Assembly: GCA_035656635.1 (NCBI GenBank)
Contig: DASRSD010000125.1
Location: 1-43,288 of the forward strand
Source: Pirellulales bacterium
Lineage (GTDB): Bacteria; Planctomycetota; Planctomycetia; Pirellulales; JADZDJ01
Length of the DNA: 43,288 bases
Reading direction: 5' to 3'
This document shows positions 8,958 through 16,872 of the stretch, piece after piece. Below the pieces are notes generated by a model. It was not told where the DNA came from. It saw only the letters and a list, made by a program, of their open reading frames with translations, and searched no databases. Position 1 is the first letter of the stretch. Every line of letters starts with the position of its first letter. A program made the position numbers and the translations under genes.

Positions 8958-10247
8958 TCACACCCGTTCCGCCGGTTCGGCTTCGAAGAAGTGTTCTACT
9001 CCTTCTGCCTTGGCGATGACCGTGATGCCTTTCTCGGTCACAGTGAAACCACGGGCGCGATCCTGTTCTGCGTCGTAACCAATTAACGTGCCGGGCGGAA
9101 TGCGGACACGTTTGTCGATGATGGCCCGGCGAATTCGGGTGTGCCGCCCAATATCGACGCCTTCGAACAAAATTGAATCTTCCACATGGGCGAAGCTGTT
9201 CACGCGGACATTGGGACCGAGAATTGAACGCCGTATGTGGCCGCCGGAAACAATGCAACCGCTACAAACGACGCTATCAATCGCTTCGCCGCGGCGACCG
9301 TCGGGTCCATTTTCAGCAAATACGAACTTGGGTGGCGGAAAATTCGGCTGGTAGGTGCGGATAGGCCATTGCATGTCATACATGTTCAACAGGGGATCGA
9401 CGGCCACTAGATCCATATTGGCTTCGTAGTAGGCATCCAGCGTACCGACATCGCGCCAGTAGGCATCTTGCTTGCGGTTTTCGTCGCGGAATGGAAACGC
9501 AAATACTCGGTGGGAATCGACAATGGCCGGCAAAATATTGCGGCCGAAATCGTGCTGACTGTTTTGCTGCGTTGCGTCCAGGCACAATTGCTCAAACAAA
9601 AAGCGCGCGCCGAATACATAAATGCCCATCGATGCCAAACAGTGATCTGGATCGCCAGGAATGGTTTTGGCGTTTGGATTTTTTTCTTCAAAGCCGGTAA
9701 TGCGGCCGCCAGCATCCATTTGCATAACGCCGAAGTGCCGTGATTCTTCCCGCGGCACGCGCAGCGCGCCGACGGTTACATCGGCGTTTTTTTCCAGATG
9801 CGCTTGCACCATGGTTTCGTAATTCATTTTGTAAATGTGGTCACCGGCCAGTATGACCACATAGTCGGGCCGCTCTTTTTCCAACGTGTAAATGTTCTGG
9901 TACACGGCATCGGCGGTGCCTTGGTACCAATGTTCGTCAATGCGTTGTTGGGGAGGCAGGACATCTATGAATTCGCCCAGTTCGCGGCTCAACAGTTGCA
10001 GCCAACCCAGAGCCAAGTGCCTGTCCAAACTGCTGGCCTTATATTGTGTCAGCACCAACACTTTGCGTAACCCGCTGTTTAGACAGTTCGAAAGCGTGAA
10101 ATCAATAATGCGGTACAACCCGCCGAAGGGAACAGCCGGTTTGGCCCGATCTCGTGTCAGCGGCTCCAAGCGAGTTCCTTTGCCACCGGCCAAAATGACC
10201 GCTAACACATTGGGGCGCTTGGGCTGGCCGTTCAAATGATGATGCAT
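8958..10247 (-). CDS. glgC: Glucose-1-phosphate adenylyltransferase (ADP-glucose pyrophosphorylase)
   Basis: A 429-residue enzyme that makes ADP-glucose from glucose-1-phosphate and ATP, the committed step of bacterial glycogen synthesis. The N-terminal nucleotidyltransferase domain has the signature LAVILAGGKGTRLEPLT and then AKPAVPFGGLYRIIDFTLSN. DHIYKMNY and the EEKNPN segment fit the sugar-phosphate site. The C-terminal third is a left-handed beta-helix with hexapeptide-like repeats ending GTLIGYD. Length is typical. GGGAGA sits about 8 nt before ATG 10247. The same strand upstream carries a phosphohexomutase-type gene (12602-14581) that could supply glucose-1-phosphate. Confidence 0.96.
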   Translation of the reverse strand: MHHHLNGQPKRPNVLAVILAGGKGTRLEPLTRDRAKPAVPFGGLYRIIDFTLSNCLNSGLRKVLVLTQYKASSLDRHLALGWLQLLSRELGEFIDVLPPQQRIDEHWYQGTADAVYQNIYTLEKERPDYVVILAGDHIYKMNYETMVQAHLEKNADVTVGALRVPREESRHFGVMQMDAGGRITGFEEKNPNAKTIPGDPDHCLASMGIYVFGARFLFEQLCLDATQQNSQHDFGRNILPAIVDSHRVFAFPFRDENRKQDAYWRDVGTLDAYYEANMDLVAVDPLLNMYDMQWPIRTYQPNFPPPKFVFAENGPDGRRGEAIDSVVCSGCIVSGGHIRRSILGPNVRVNSFAHVEDSILFEGVDIGRHTRIRRAIIDKRVRIPPGTLIGYDAEQDRARGFTVTEKGITVIAKAEGVEHFFEAEPAERV

Positions 10248-10448
10248 CGCATACTCTCCCAGGTATTGCCAAGCTTAAGGTCTTCCATTCTACCGCCGGA
10301 TGAGTCGGCGGCAAAAGGGGAAGTTTTGATTTGTCTATGCACTGCAACGGCTCAGCTTGGATATCGCGAAACCAACGGCGAGAGTAACCGAATTTATGCA
10401 TACACCTTCACAACTATGCAGCCCCCACGCGAATAATTCTCACGCTTT

Positions 10449-10589
10449 ATGATTCGCATCACAACCTGCAGCCAAGAAGAAAATGCTGCCGCCACGGAAA
10501 TCAAACTTAGACCCGACGAAGTAGCCGAAATTGAACAGGCCGTTCCGGAACACGAGTGTCAGGCGACCGCTGCACGGTGCAAGCCATGA
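10449..10589 (+). CDS. Possible 46-residue small protein, unknown
   Basis: A short frame opens with ATG at 10449 and ends with TGA at 10587-10589, inside the 365-nt gap between glgC and the glycosyltransferase gene. The translation begins MIRITTCSQEENAAATEIKL and continues with an acidic amphipathic segment (RPDEVAEIEQAV), which looks more protein-like than the frames around it. There is no good ribosome-binding site. The opening vaguely resembles small STAS-like planctomycete proteins, so it could be a truncated remnant. The rest of the gap (10248-10448) shows nothing I can name. Confidence 0.3.
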   Translation: MIRITTCSQEENAAATEIKLRPDEVAEIEQAVPEHECQATAARCKP

Positions 10590-10612
10590 TAGCAATCGAC
10601 CGCTGACACACA

Positions 10613-11713
10613 CTAGCTGTGCGAATTTTCGTACAGTTTGGTATACGCCGCCAAAAGTTGATCGATCCGATGGCACTGTTCCACGCACTGCTTAGCGGCG
10701 CAACCCAACCGCCGGGCCAAGGCGGAATCTTCCAACAGCGGCAAAGTGGCGCGAGCAAATCCGGCGCGCTCATCCAGCGGCACCAAATAGCCCGTTTCGT
10801 TGGGTTTCACTAATTCGCGATTACCGGCGGCATCGGCCGCCACAACCGGTACGCCGGCGGCCATGGCCTCCAACACGGCAGCCGATTGTCCTTCGTGATC
10901 GCCGGCATGCCATAACACATCAAAGTGCGGCATAAACTGGAGCACGTCATTTCGGACGCCGAGAAAATGCACCCGATCTTCAATTCGATTCAGCCACGAA
11001 TAGCGCTCCAAATGATCGCGGCGCGGTCCTTGGCCAATTACCAAAAAGTGCGCCGGCACGCCGACCGCCTTAAGTTGGTCTATTGCCCAAATCAACTCCT
11101 TTAATCGTTTTTGCTTGGTCAAGTGCCCCACGTACGCAATCAGCTTGGCGTCCTCAGGCAATCGAAATTCTGTAAGTAGATCACTGCGTGAAACCATATC
11201 GGGTGGAGGCGCGGCAGCAGCCCCAGGAATGACGGTGAATTTTTCCGGCGGCAGGCCATGTGCGACGTAATAATTTCGCACGGCGACGGAATTGGTAATC
11301 ATTCGCTCGGTGCGGTGCGCCAAGCAACGGTCAATGGCCCATTTATAATCGATGCTCCAACTTTCGATGGTTCGTTCTGAGGTCACTAGCCGGCGCATGC
11401 CGGCGGCCAGCGCCGCTGTCCTGCCGTACGTGTTGGCCTCGAACTGCCAAGTGTGGACGACCGTAGGCTGCAGATGCTTAATGTGTGTGCGTAGTCTGCG
11501 GAACGCAAAGGGATCGATTTTCCAGCGTCGGCCAATTACCGTGACCTTCGCGCCGCTACGTTCTAAGTCGGCTGCAGCAGGCCCCCCGGCGTTCAACGCT
11601 GCAATATGAATTTCAAACTTGCTTCGCGGTAAACCGGCGGCCAGCAATTTCAACTGTGCGGTCGTGCCCGACGGCTGCAAATCGGAAACAATATATAAGA
11701 TGCGCAGGCGCAT
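10613..11713 (-). CDS. Glycosyltransferase family 4 (GT-B fold)
   Basis: A 366-residue glycosyltransferase. The N-terminal Rossmann domain starts MRLRILYIVSDLQPSGTTAQ. The C-terminal domain contains AYVGHLTKQKRLKELIWAI and the donor-binding EX7E region in HEGQSAAVLEAMAAGVPVVA, followed by LVPLDE. These are hallmarks of retaining GT4 enzymes that use nucleotide-sugar donors for glycans or lipids. The acceptor is unknown. It lies between the hpt gene and glgC on the same strand, but gaps of 131 and 365 nt make a single transcript uncertain. A glycogen synthase role is not supported: the length and N-terminus do not match GlgA. Confidence 0.9.
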   Translation of the reverse strand: MRLRILYIVSDLQPSGTTAQLKLLAAGLPRSKFEIHIAALNAGGPAAADLERSGAKVTVIGRRWKIDPFAFRRLRTHIKHLQPTVVHTWQFEANTYGRTAALAAGMRRLVTSERTIESWSIDYKWAIDRCLAHRTERMITNSVAVRNYYVAHGLPPEKFTVIPGAAAAPPPDMVSRSDLLTEFRLPEDAKLIAYVGHLTKQKRLKELIWAIDQLKAVGVPAHFLVIGQGPRRDHLERYSWLNRIEDRVHFLGVRNDVLQFMPHFDVLWHAGDHEGQSAAVLEAMAAGVPVVAADAAGNRELVKPNETGYLVPLDERAGFARATLPLLEDSALARRLGCAAKQCVEQCHRIDQLLAAYTKLYENSHS

Positions 11714-11844
11714 GGGATCGCAACACGTCCTCTGGCGGTGGACAAATCAAAAAGTACAGCGGGGACGATCCCAGGCCCAGGGCGCGCCTCCTTCCGATCG
11801 ATGTAAAGATAGCCTCTTCGTTTTCTCGATTCTCGCTCCCTCAT

Positions 11845-12378
11845 TCAGTGTATGCTTTTTCCGATTTCGTGTTCCTCCAATGCCGCCAAATAGGGCAAGT
11901 TGCGATAAGCATCTTGATAATCTAACCCGTACCCGACAACAAACGCATTGGGAATTTCGAAGCCCACATACTCGGGTTCCTTGGTTACGGCCTGGCGACC
12001 TTGCTTGCGCAAGAGGACGGCACAGCGCACGCTGGCCGGTTTGTGTTTTTGAAGTTCCTCGACCAGCCCAACCAGAGTTTTGCCCGTGTCGAAAATATCG
12101 TCGATTAGCAAAACGTGTTGCCCGGCAACATCCGGCAACAAATCAAAGTTGATCGTCAACTGCCCCGGATCAATGGCCGCCCCGCGATAACTGGAGGCCT
12201 GCACCAGGCCGACCCGCAAGGGCATGGTGAGCCGGCGAATTAAATCGGCCAATAGCACAATGCTGCCGGTCAGCACGCCAACAATGGTCAGGTGCTGATT
12301 TCCGTAAAATTTGTTAATTTGCTGACCCAAACGATCAACGCCGGCGTGCAATTGGTCGGCGGTAAGAACGGTTTTCAC
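11845..12378 (-). CDS. hpt: Hypoxanthine phosphoribosyltransferase
   Basis: A 177-residue purine salvage enzyme that joins hypoxanthine or guanine to PRPP. The PRPP-binding loop is VLLIDDIFDTGKTL. GVLTGSIVLLADLIRRL is the helix before it and KEPEYVGFEIPNAFVVGYGLDY is the C-terminal base-binding part (given here as a region, residues about 140-162). I chose GTG at 12378 because GGAAGGA lies 6 nt upstream. A longer frame to 12411 has no such site. Length matches the family. Confidence 0.95.
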   Translation of the reverse strand: MKTVLTADQLHAGVDRLGQQINKFYGNQHLTIVGVLTGSIVLLADLIRRLTMPLRVGLVQASSYRGAAIDPGQLTINFDLLPDVAGQHVLLIDDIFDTGKTLVGLVEELQKHKPASVRCAVLLRKQGRQAVTKEPEYVGFEIPNAFVVGYGLDYQDAYRNLPYLAALEEHEIGKSIH

Positions 12379-12601
12379 AGTGCATCCTTCCGATGGATTT
12401 GATCCGGCCACGCGGTCTGGGCGAAATTCAAAGTAGCCGTTATTTTAGGGCGTCGGCGAGAAAATGCGAGGAGCGCCGAAAATAATTCGGCCGCTATTTT
12501 CGCGTCGCCTTCGCTACACGACCAAAGTCGCTCGTGGCCGCCTGTTGCGCCTTTTTGTAATTTCCATGATCTGTGCAGTTGGGTTCTCTTTTCGGTGCTC
12601 T

Positions 12602-14581
12602 TCATTCGCGGGGTTCGCTGGCGACAAGCAAATCTTTTTCCAGCGCCGCCAATCGCACCCTCAACCGCTCTTTCGTAGCGATTAAATCGGCCGATTTTTC
12701 CGGCGGCTCGTAAGCGAATAAATAGAATTTGAGCTTGGATTCCGTGCCCGAGGGGCGCACGGCAGCCCGATTGCCGGCCGGATCGAGATCGAAAATCAGC
12801 AAATCACTTGGCGGCACTTCGTCTAGTGCTTTCTGATCACCAACCACCGACCACTGGCCACTGTCCGCTGCCTTCAGCGCTTGCTGCCGCAAATAATCGC
12901 GCACTTGTAGCACGTCGAGGCCGCCCAATTGCCGGGGAGGATTATTCCGCAGGCGGTCCATCACGGCTTTCATTTTTGCCAAGCCATCGGCACCAGGCAG
13001 CGTGTGATTGATGCTCTTTTCCAGGTGGCAGCCGTATTGCAAAAACAGTGCGTCAAGTCGCTGATGCAAAGTAAGCCCCTGCGCTTTGCACTCCGCGGCC
13101 AGTTCCGCCAGCAGCATGGCCGCTACGGCTCCATCTTTGTCTCGGGCGTAGGTGCCGGCCAAATAGCCGTGGGCTTCTTCAAAGCCGAACACAAATTTTT
13201 CCGGGCCGACTTCATCCATTTTGCTGCCGATCCACTTAAATCCGGTAAGCAGATCGCCGAACGCCCGCACGCCAAACTGCTCCGCGATGCGGCAAATCAT
13301 GTCGCTAGTGACCAGCGTTTTGATGATGTAATGTTCCGGAGTCAAACGGCCCGATTGCTTCAGCCGCCCCAGCAAAAACTCACCCAGCAAAGCGCCAATT
13401 TGGTTACCGGAAAAGGTGGACCAATGTTGAGTGGGGAGTGCGGAATGCGGAGTGCGGAGTGCGGAGTTGCTGTGATTGCTCGAAGAGAGCGAAGATTCCA
13501 AACTCCGAACTCCCCGCTCCGAATTTTTCAGCAGGGCGGCGCAGCCGATGCGATCGGCGTCTGGGTCGCTGGCCAGGACGATTTCGGCGCCAGTGGTTTT
13601 CGCGTGTTCGATCAGCGCATCGAACACGGCCGGGTTCTCCGGATTGGCCACGTGATTGGGAACGTTGGGAAAATCGCCATCGGGCGTGGCATGCGGCTGA
13701 AAGACTTCGATGTTCTGGAAACCATCCGCCTGCAAAATCGGAAGTACCGAGGTCAGCCCAACGCCGTGCAGCGGAGAATATAGAATCTTCAAATCGCGCG
13801 GACCGCTCGTGGCTTGCCCGAGCACAGCGGCCTGGTAACCGGCATCGCTTTCCACTTGGCAAAACTTAATGCGGCCGGCCGATACCGCCTCGGCGTACGG
13901 CGTGCGCTTGATTTCCGTGACACAACCCACGCATTGAATCACGCCTTCATCGTGCGGAGAGCGCAGTTGTCCGCCGGTCGACCAAAATGCTTTGATCGCA
14001 TTATCGCTCGGCGGATTGTGACTGGCGCTGATCATGATTCCGCAGGCACACCGGTTGTGCCGCACGGTAAACGATAATTCCGGTGTCGGGCGGAAGCCGT
14101 CGAGGAATAGCACTTCAAAACCATTGGCGACCATGATCTCGGCGCTAAGCTCCGCAAATTGCCGCGACCTGTGGCGGGTGTCATAAGCAATGGCACAGGA
14201 AAGGCGATTTTCCCCATAATTCGCTCCCAGCGACTCGCCGGGGGCTAAATAGGCCAAAACATAATCGGCCAGGCCCTGAACGCTTTCCCCCATGGTCCGA
14301 TCGTTAATGGCATTGGTGCCGATGGGGTACATCCGTCCGCGGCGGCCGGCGGTGCCGAAGGGAATGATGGTCCAAAATGCGTCGTCTAATTCCTGCCATT
14401 GCTGGCGGTCGATGTGTTCAAGCACCAGCGGCGCATAGGCGGCGTATTGCGGCCTGGCCAACCAGGTGCGGATATTTTCCACGGCGCCGGCCGAAAGCTT
14501 TCCGGCCAAGACGGCAGATTGAAGCGCCTTAAACGCCGCTTCCGTGGAGACAGGCTCGCTGATGGCAGATTTGATGGTCAT
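12602..14581 (-). CDS. Phosphoglucomutase/phosphomannomutase family enzyme with repeat-derived insertions
   Basis: A 659-residue alpha-D-phosphohexomutase, likely interconverting glucose-1- and glucose-6-phosphate. Motifs: catalytic Ser187 in ISASHNPPSDNAIK, metal loop DPDADRIG (about 340), sugar-recognition FGFEEAHGYLAGTYARDKDG and phosphate-binding PSGTESKLKFY near the C-terminus. The protein is longer than usual for this subgroup (about 560-600). Two stretches look foreign: residues about 353-386, rich in Ser/Arg/Pro with NSALRTPHSALP, and residues about 572-583 with SGQWSVVGDQ. Both are encoded by 7-nt-period repeats (13424-13522 and 12834-12868). The first lies just after the metal loop, the second before the phosphate-binding domain. 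Both keep the frame, so the enzyme is probably functional. ATG 14581 has no strong Shine-Dalgarno site. Confidence 0.93.
   Translation of the reverse strand: MTIKSAISEPVSTEAAFKALQSAVLAGKLSAGAVENIRTWLARPQYAAYAPLVLEHIDRQQWQELDDAFWTIIPFGTAGRRGRMYPIGTNAINDRTMGESVQGLADYVLAYLAPGESLGANYGENRLSCAIAYDTRHRSRQFAELSAEIMVANGFEVLFLDGFRPTPELSFTVRHNRCACGIMISASHNPPSDNAIKAFWSTGGQLRSPHDEGVIQCVGCVTEIKRTPYAEAVSAGRIKFCQVESDAGYQAAVLGQATSGPRDLKILYSPLHGVGLTSVLPILQADGFQNIEVFQPHATPDGDFPNVPNHVANPENPAVFDALIEHAKTTGAEIVLASDPDADRIGCAALLKNSERGVRSLESSLSSSNHSNSALRTPHSALPTQHWSTFSGNQIGALLGEFLLGRLKQSGRLTPEHYIIKTLVTSDMICRIAEQFGVRAFGDLLTGFKWIGSKMDEVGPEKFVFGFEEAHGYLAGTYARDKDGAVAAMLLAELAAECKAQGLTLHQRLDALFLQYGCHLEKSINHTLPGADGLAKMKAVMDRLRNNPPRQLGGLDVLQVRDYLRQQALKAADSGQWSVVGDQKALDEVPPSDLLIFDLDPAGNRAAVRPSGTESKLKFYLFAYEPPEKSADLIATKERLRVRLAALEKDLLVASEPRE
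12834..12868. repeat. 7-nt-period repeat inside the phosphohexomutase gene (GTGGTCA type)
   Basis: Five head-to-tail heptamers read on the plus strand as TGATCAC, CAACCAC, CGACCAC, TGGCCAC and TGTCCGC. On the coding strand these are the GTGGTCA/GTGATCA family also found at 20589-20630 and 29364-29418. Translated in frame they give SGQWSVVGDQ. Confidence 0.8.
13424..13522. repeat. Inverted pair of 7-nt-period arrays inside the phosphohexomutase gene (GTGCGGA type)
   Basis: The left arm (13424-13467) has units GTGGGGA, GTGCGGA, ATGCGGA, GTGCGGA and GTGCGGA. The right arm (13500-13522) has the complementary type, AACTCCG, AACTCCC and CGCTCCG. CGGAGTT at the end of the left arm pairs with AACTCCG at 13501-13507, and an inner GCTC/GAGC stem closes the loop. 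The whole 99 nt is translated in frame in the mutase. Confidence 0.8.
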
Positions 14582-14801
14582 GTCGGCAGGGTAGTTGCTG
14601 GTGAAAAGCGATGCTGTGTTTTGCCCGCGGTTTCATTCTTCTCCCGAATTTTTATTTTCGCGTCAAAACCCCACTCTTTTGTCTGGCGCGCAATCTCGCC
14701 GTTGCGGCAAATCCGCGGGGGGTCGTCCGCTTGCCGGTGACAGAATGCGTCGAGTTTGCGTCCGAGATTGTGCATTTTCGGTAGATTGTTGGGCGAGGGA
14801 A

Positions 14802-14937
14802 GTGACTAGGGGCTAGTGGTTAGGGGCTAGTGTGTGAACAGGTGAGCGGGTGAGGAAGTGCATTGCACAACTTCAGCCACAAGCCCTCGGCTCTGGTTCC
14901 TCAGCTCTAGCCACTAATCCCTAGCCACTAGCCACTG
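14802..14937. repeat. Inverted 7-nt-period arrays (TAGTGGC type) forming a long hairpin
   Basis: The left arm (14802-14832) is built of units like TAGGGGC, TAGTGGT and TAGGGGC. The right arm (14905-14937) is the complementary type CTAGCCA, CTAATCC, CTAGCCA and CTAGCCA. Between them lie a second heptameric stretch (GGTGAGC, GGGTGAG) and the small palindrome GTGCATTGCAC. The element could fold into a hairpin of about 135 nt. Confidence 0.75.
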
Positions 14938-15089
14938 TCCTATGCCCGCGCATTTTACCAAACGAGTGGCCCAATTTTAGGAAGATTTTTTGCAGCGCCA
15001 CTAAAGCCGCAGTTTTTATAAGGAAGCCAGGAAAGCAGGAATATTCTTTTCGCCCCCGGCTTCGCCGGGGGACGCACAATTTTGCACAT

Positions 15090-15112
15090 AGCCCGACTGT
15101 GTCAGTCGGGCT
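15090..15112. repeat. CCCGACTG hairpin repeat, copy 1
   Basis: AGCCCGACTG and its exact complement are separated by a 3-nt loop (TGT). The reverse complement recurs at 33433-33453 with 21 identical bases, and a degenerate copy is at 17431-17453. Confidence 0.7.
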
Positions 15113-15120
15113 GAGGTTGC

Positions 15121-15148
15121 CTGGGGTCGAGTGCCGCCGAGCCCCCAG
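15121..15148. repeat. REP-like GC-rich imperfect palindrome, copy 1
   Basis: A 28-nt unit beginning CTGGGGTCGAG and ending GAGCCCCCAG. An identical 28-nt copy is at 17564-17591 and related copies are at 17603-17636 and 19331-19362. Confidence 0.7.
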
Positions 15149-15153
15149 CATGG

Positions 15154-15188
15154 CCAATGACGAATGACCAAGCACCACTGTCCAATTA
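15154..15188. repeat. 7-nt-period repeat (CGAATGA type)
   Basis: Units CCAATGA, CGAATGA, CCAAGCA, CCACTGT and CCAATTA run head to tail. The complementary strand shares TCATTCGTCATTG with the array at 21505-21528. Confidence 0.65.
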
Positions 15189-15235
15189 AACCATGCCCGG
15201 CTTTATGTCGCGGAAGCGAGGCACCCTCACCCCGG

Positions 15236-15351
15236 CCCTCTCCCATCAAGGGAGAGGGAGAAAATGATCGGGCACTTTGCCAAATGATCCCGGCACTTTG
15301 CCAAAGGGAGAGGGAGAAAATGATGCGATTCGCTCTCAAAGGGAGAGGGAG
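15236..15351. repeat. GGGAGAGGGAG repeat cluster
   Basis: CCCTCTCCC (15236-15244) and GGGAGAGGG (15250-15258) form a perfect 9-bp hairpin. GGGAGAGGGAGAAAATGAT occurs at 15250-15268 and again at 15306-15324, and a third GGGAGAGGGAG is near 15341-15351. GGCACTTTGCCAAA is duplicated at 15271-15284 and 15292-15305. A related hairpin sits at 17690-17714. Confidence 0.7.
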
Positions 15352-15363
15352 TAGCAGCCGGCC

Positions 15364-16872
15364 TCACACCTTAATTTCGTAGCCTTTGCGTTGCTCGCGG
15401 GCGAGCCAGTTATTGGCGTCGGTGTCGCCGACGATTTCTTCCTTGTCCGGATCCCACTTGAGGGTGCGGTTCAAGCGGAGCGAAATGTTGGCGAGATGAC
15501 AGGTGCTGATGGCCCGATGATGGGTGAACACGTCGGAAATGGGAAGCGAGCGATCGCGCACGCACTCGATAAAGTTGGCCATGTGCGTGCCCCCTTCGGT
15601 GCCGTGCTCGGGCAGCTTTTTGCCTTTGCAGAGCTTGATGAGCACGTCTTGGGGAATGGGGTTATCGGCCAGGCCGGCCACGGCATCGCCGGAAATATCT
15701 TTCAGCGTATCGCGGGAAACTTTGATTTGCCCCTTGTCTCCTTCGATCCAAATACTGTCTTCGCTGCCGCTGGAAATGGTCAGCTCCGTGCCGTTGGGGA
15801 ATTTGCAAACCACGTTGAACTTGCGGGGGCAATTGTACTGATCGTGAACGGTGGCAAAGCCGTTTTCGTAGGGGACGGGCATTTCGCCGGTCGATTCAAT
15901 GCTGGTCGGCCCACTGTGGTCCATTTGCAGAGCCCATTGAGCAATGTCGACGTGGTGGGCGCCCCAATCGGTCAGCTTGCCGCCGGAGTATTCGTACCAC
16001 CAGCGGAACTCGTAATGGGTGCGGCCGGCCGGAAAGCTGCGGTTAGACGATTGCCCTTTGGTGCCTTGCACGAAATCGAACACAGGCGCCTGGCCCTGCC
16101 ACAACTCCCAATTGAGCTCCGCCGGCACGTCGACCTTGGGCAGGGCAGGGCAAACCGGATTGGCGCGAATCACAATTTTTGCGCGCTGCACGTTGCCCAG
16201 GCGGCCGGAATGGGCCATGGCCACGGCCTGCAAAAATTGCCGATCGAACAACAGCTTGGTGGGAGCGGCGTTTTTGGCGTCTTTTGAATCTTTCGCGTCC
16301 TTTTGATCCTTGGCGTCTTTGCTTTCTTTGCCGGCGTTGTCGTCCAGAATGCGCTGGCGGACTTGGAATTCGTCGCGCTGCTGGGTGCCCACTTGCACGA
16401 CGCGGCCGGTTTGCTTTTGCACCTGGCAGATTTTTTTCCCCTCATCGATGGTCAACGTCATCGGCTTTTCGCAGTAAACGTCTTTGCCCGCCTGCATGGC
16501 TTCGATCAGAATTTTGCTGTGCCAGTGGTCGGGCGTGACGACGGTGACAATGTCGATATCTTTGCGATCCAAAATGCGGCGATAATCTTCAAAGGCCTCG
16601 GCTTTATCGCCCGCCACTTTCAGGCCGTTCTTTTCCAAGTGGTTTTTATCGACATCGCACACGGCCACAATGTCGCCGAATTTTTTCACTTGCGGGCCAA
16701 TGGCGCCGTGCCAACGATCGCCGGTGCCAATGCAGCCGATCGTGTGGCGATCGCTTTTGGAACTATCTTGGGCGCCGGCTCGGCTGGTGAACCAGTACGG
16801 AGTTAAGGTGGCCGCGCCGGCGGCGGCAGCGGTTTGCAAAAACTGGCGGCGATTTGGTCCGCGGTGCAACAT
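15364..16872 (-). CDS. Gfo/Idh/MocA family oxidoreductase, Tat-exported
   Basis: A 502-residue NAD(P)-dependent oxidoreductase of the planctomycete exported type. I start it at ATG 16872, with GAGG about 9 nt upstream. This gives the twin-arginine signal PNRRQFLQTAAAAGAATL. The Rossmann fold follows with the dinucleotide motif IGCIGTGDRW, then the conserved CEKPMTLTIDEGKK segment. The C-terminal alpha/beta domain includes FRWWYEYSGGKLTDWGAHHVDI, whose His residues are typical of the active site (named here as a region). Between QQRDEFQVRQRIL and the next conserved block FLQAVAMAHSGRLG there is a Lys/Asp-rich insert (about residues 178-205) encoded by a tandem repeat. The substrate is unknown; sugars or polyols are usual. 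A promoter at 17308-17336 could drive it through a long leader. Confidence 0.93.
   Translation of the reverse strand: MLHRGPNRRQFLQTAAAAGAATLTPYWFTSRAGAQDSSKSDRHTIGCIGTGDRWHGAIGPQVKKFGDIVAVCDVDKNHLEKNGLKVAGDKAEAFEDYRRILDRKDIDIVTVVTPDHWHSKILIEAMQAGKDVYCEKPMTLTIDEGKKICQVQKQTGRVVQVGTQQRDEFQVRQRILDDNAGKESKDAKDQKDAKDSKDAKNAAPTKLLFDRQFLQAVAMAHSGRLGNVQRAKIVIRANPVCPALPKVDVPAELNWELWQGQAPVFDFVQGTKGQSSNRSFPAGRTHYEFRWWYEYSGGKLTDWGAHHVDIAQWALQMDHSGPTSIESTGEMPVPYENGFATVHDQYNCPRKFNVVCKFPNGTELTISSGSEDSIWIEGDKGQIKVSRDTLKDISGDAVAGLADNPIPQDVLIKLCKGKKLPEHGTEGGTHMANFIECVRDRSLPISDVFTHHRAISTCHLANISLRLNRTLKWDPDKEEIVGDTDANNWLAREQRKGYEIKV
16258..16334. repeat. In-frame KDAKD-coding tandem repeat in the oxidoreductase gene
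   Basis: Degenerate units encode SKDAKDQKDAKDSKDAKN. The period is 9 to 12 nt and not 7, so it differs from the heptamer arrays. It adds about 25-30 residues between two conserved blocks without breaking the frame. Confidence 0.6.

Larger units (their letters stand above)
14582..15363. other. 782-nt gene-free, repeat-rich region
   Basis: No gene is supported between the start of the phosphohexomutase gene and the 3' end of the oxidoreductase gene. Most of the second half consists of at least five different repeat units, listed separately: 14802-14937, 15090-15112, 15121-15148, 15154-15188 and 15236-15351. It looks like a landing site for small repeated elements. Confidence 0.6.

Noticed and set aside
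12929-13783. 284-codon plus-strand frame
   Set aside because: It is antisense to the phosphohexomutase gene, whose catalytic motifs are intact.
15391-16287. 298-codon plus-strand frame
   Set aside because: It lies wholly antisense to the conserved oxidoreductase gene and is a codon-bias shadow.
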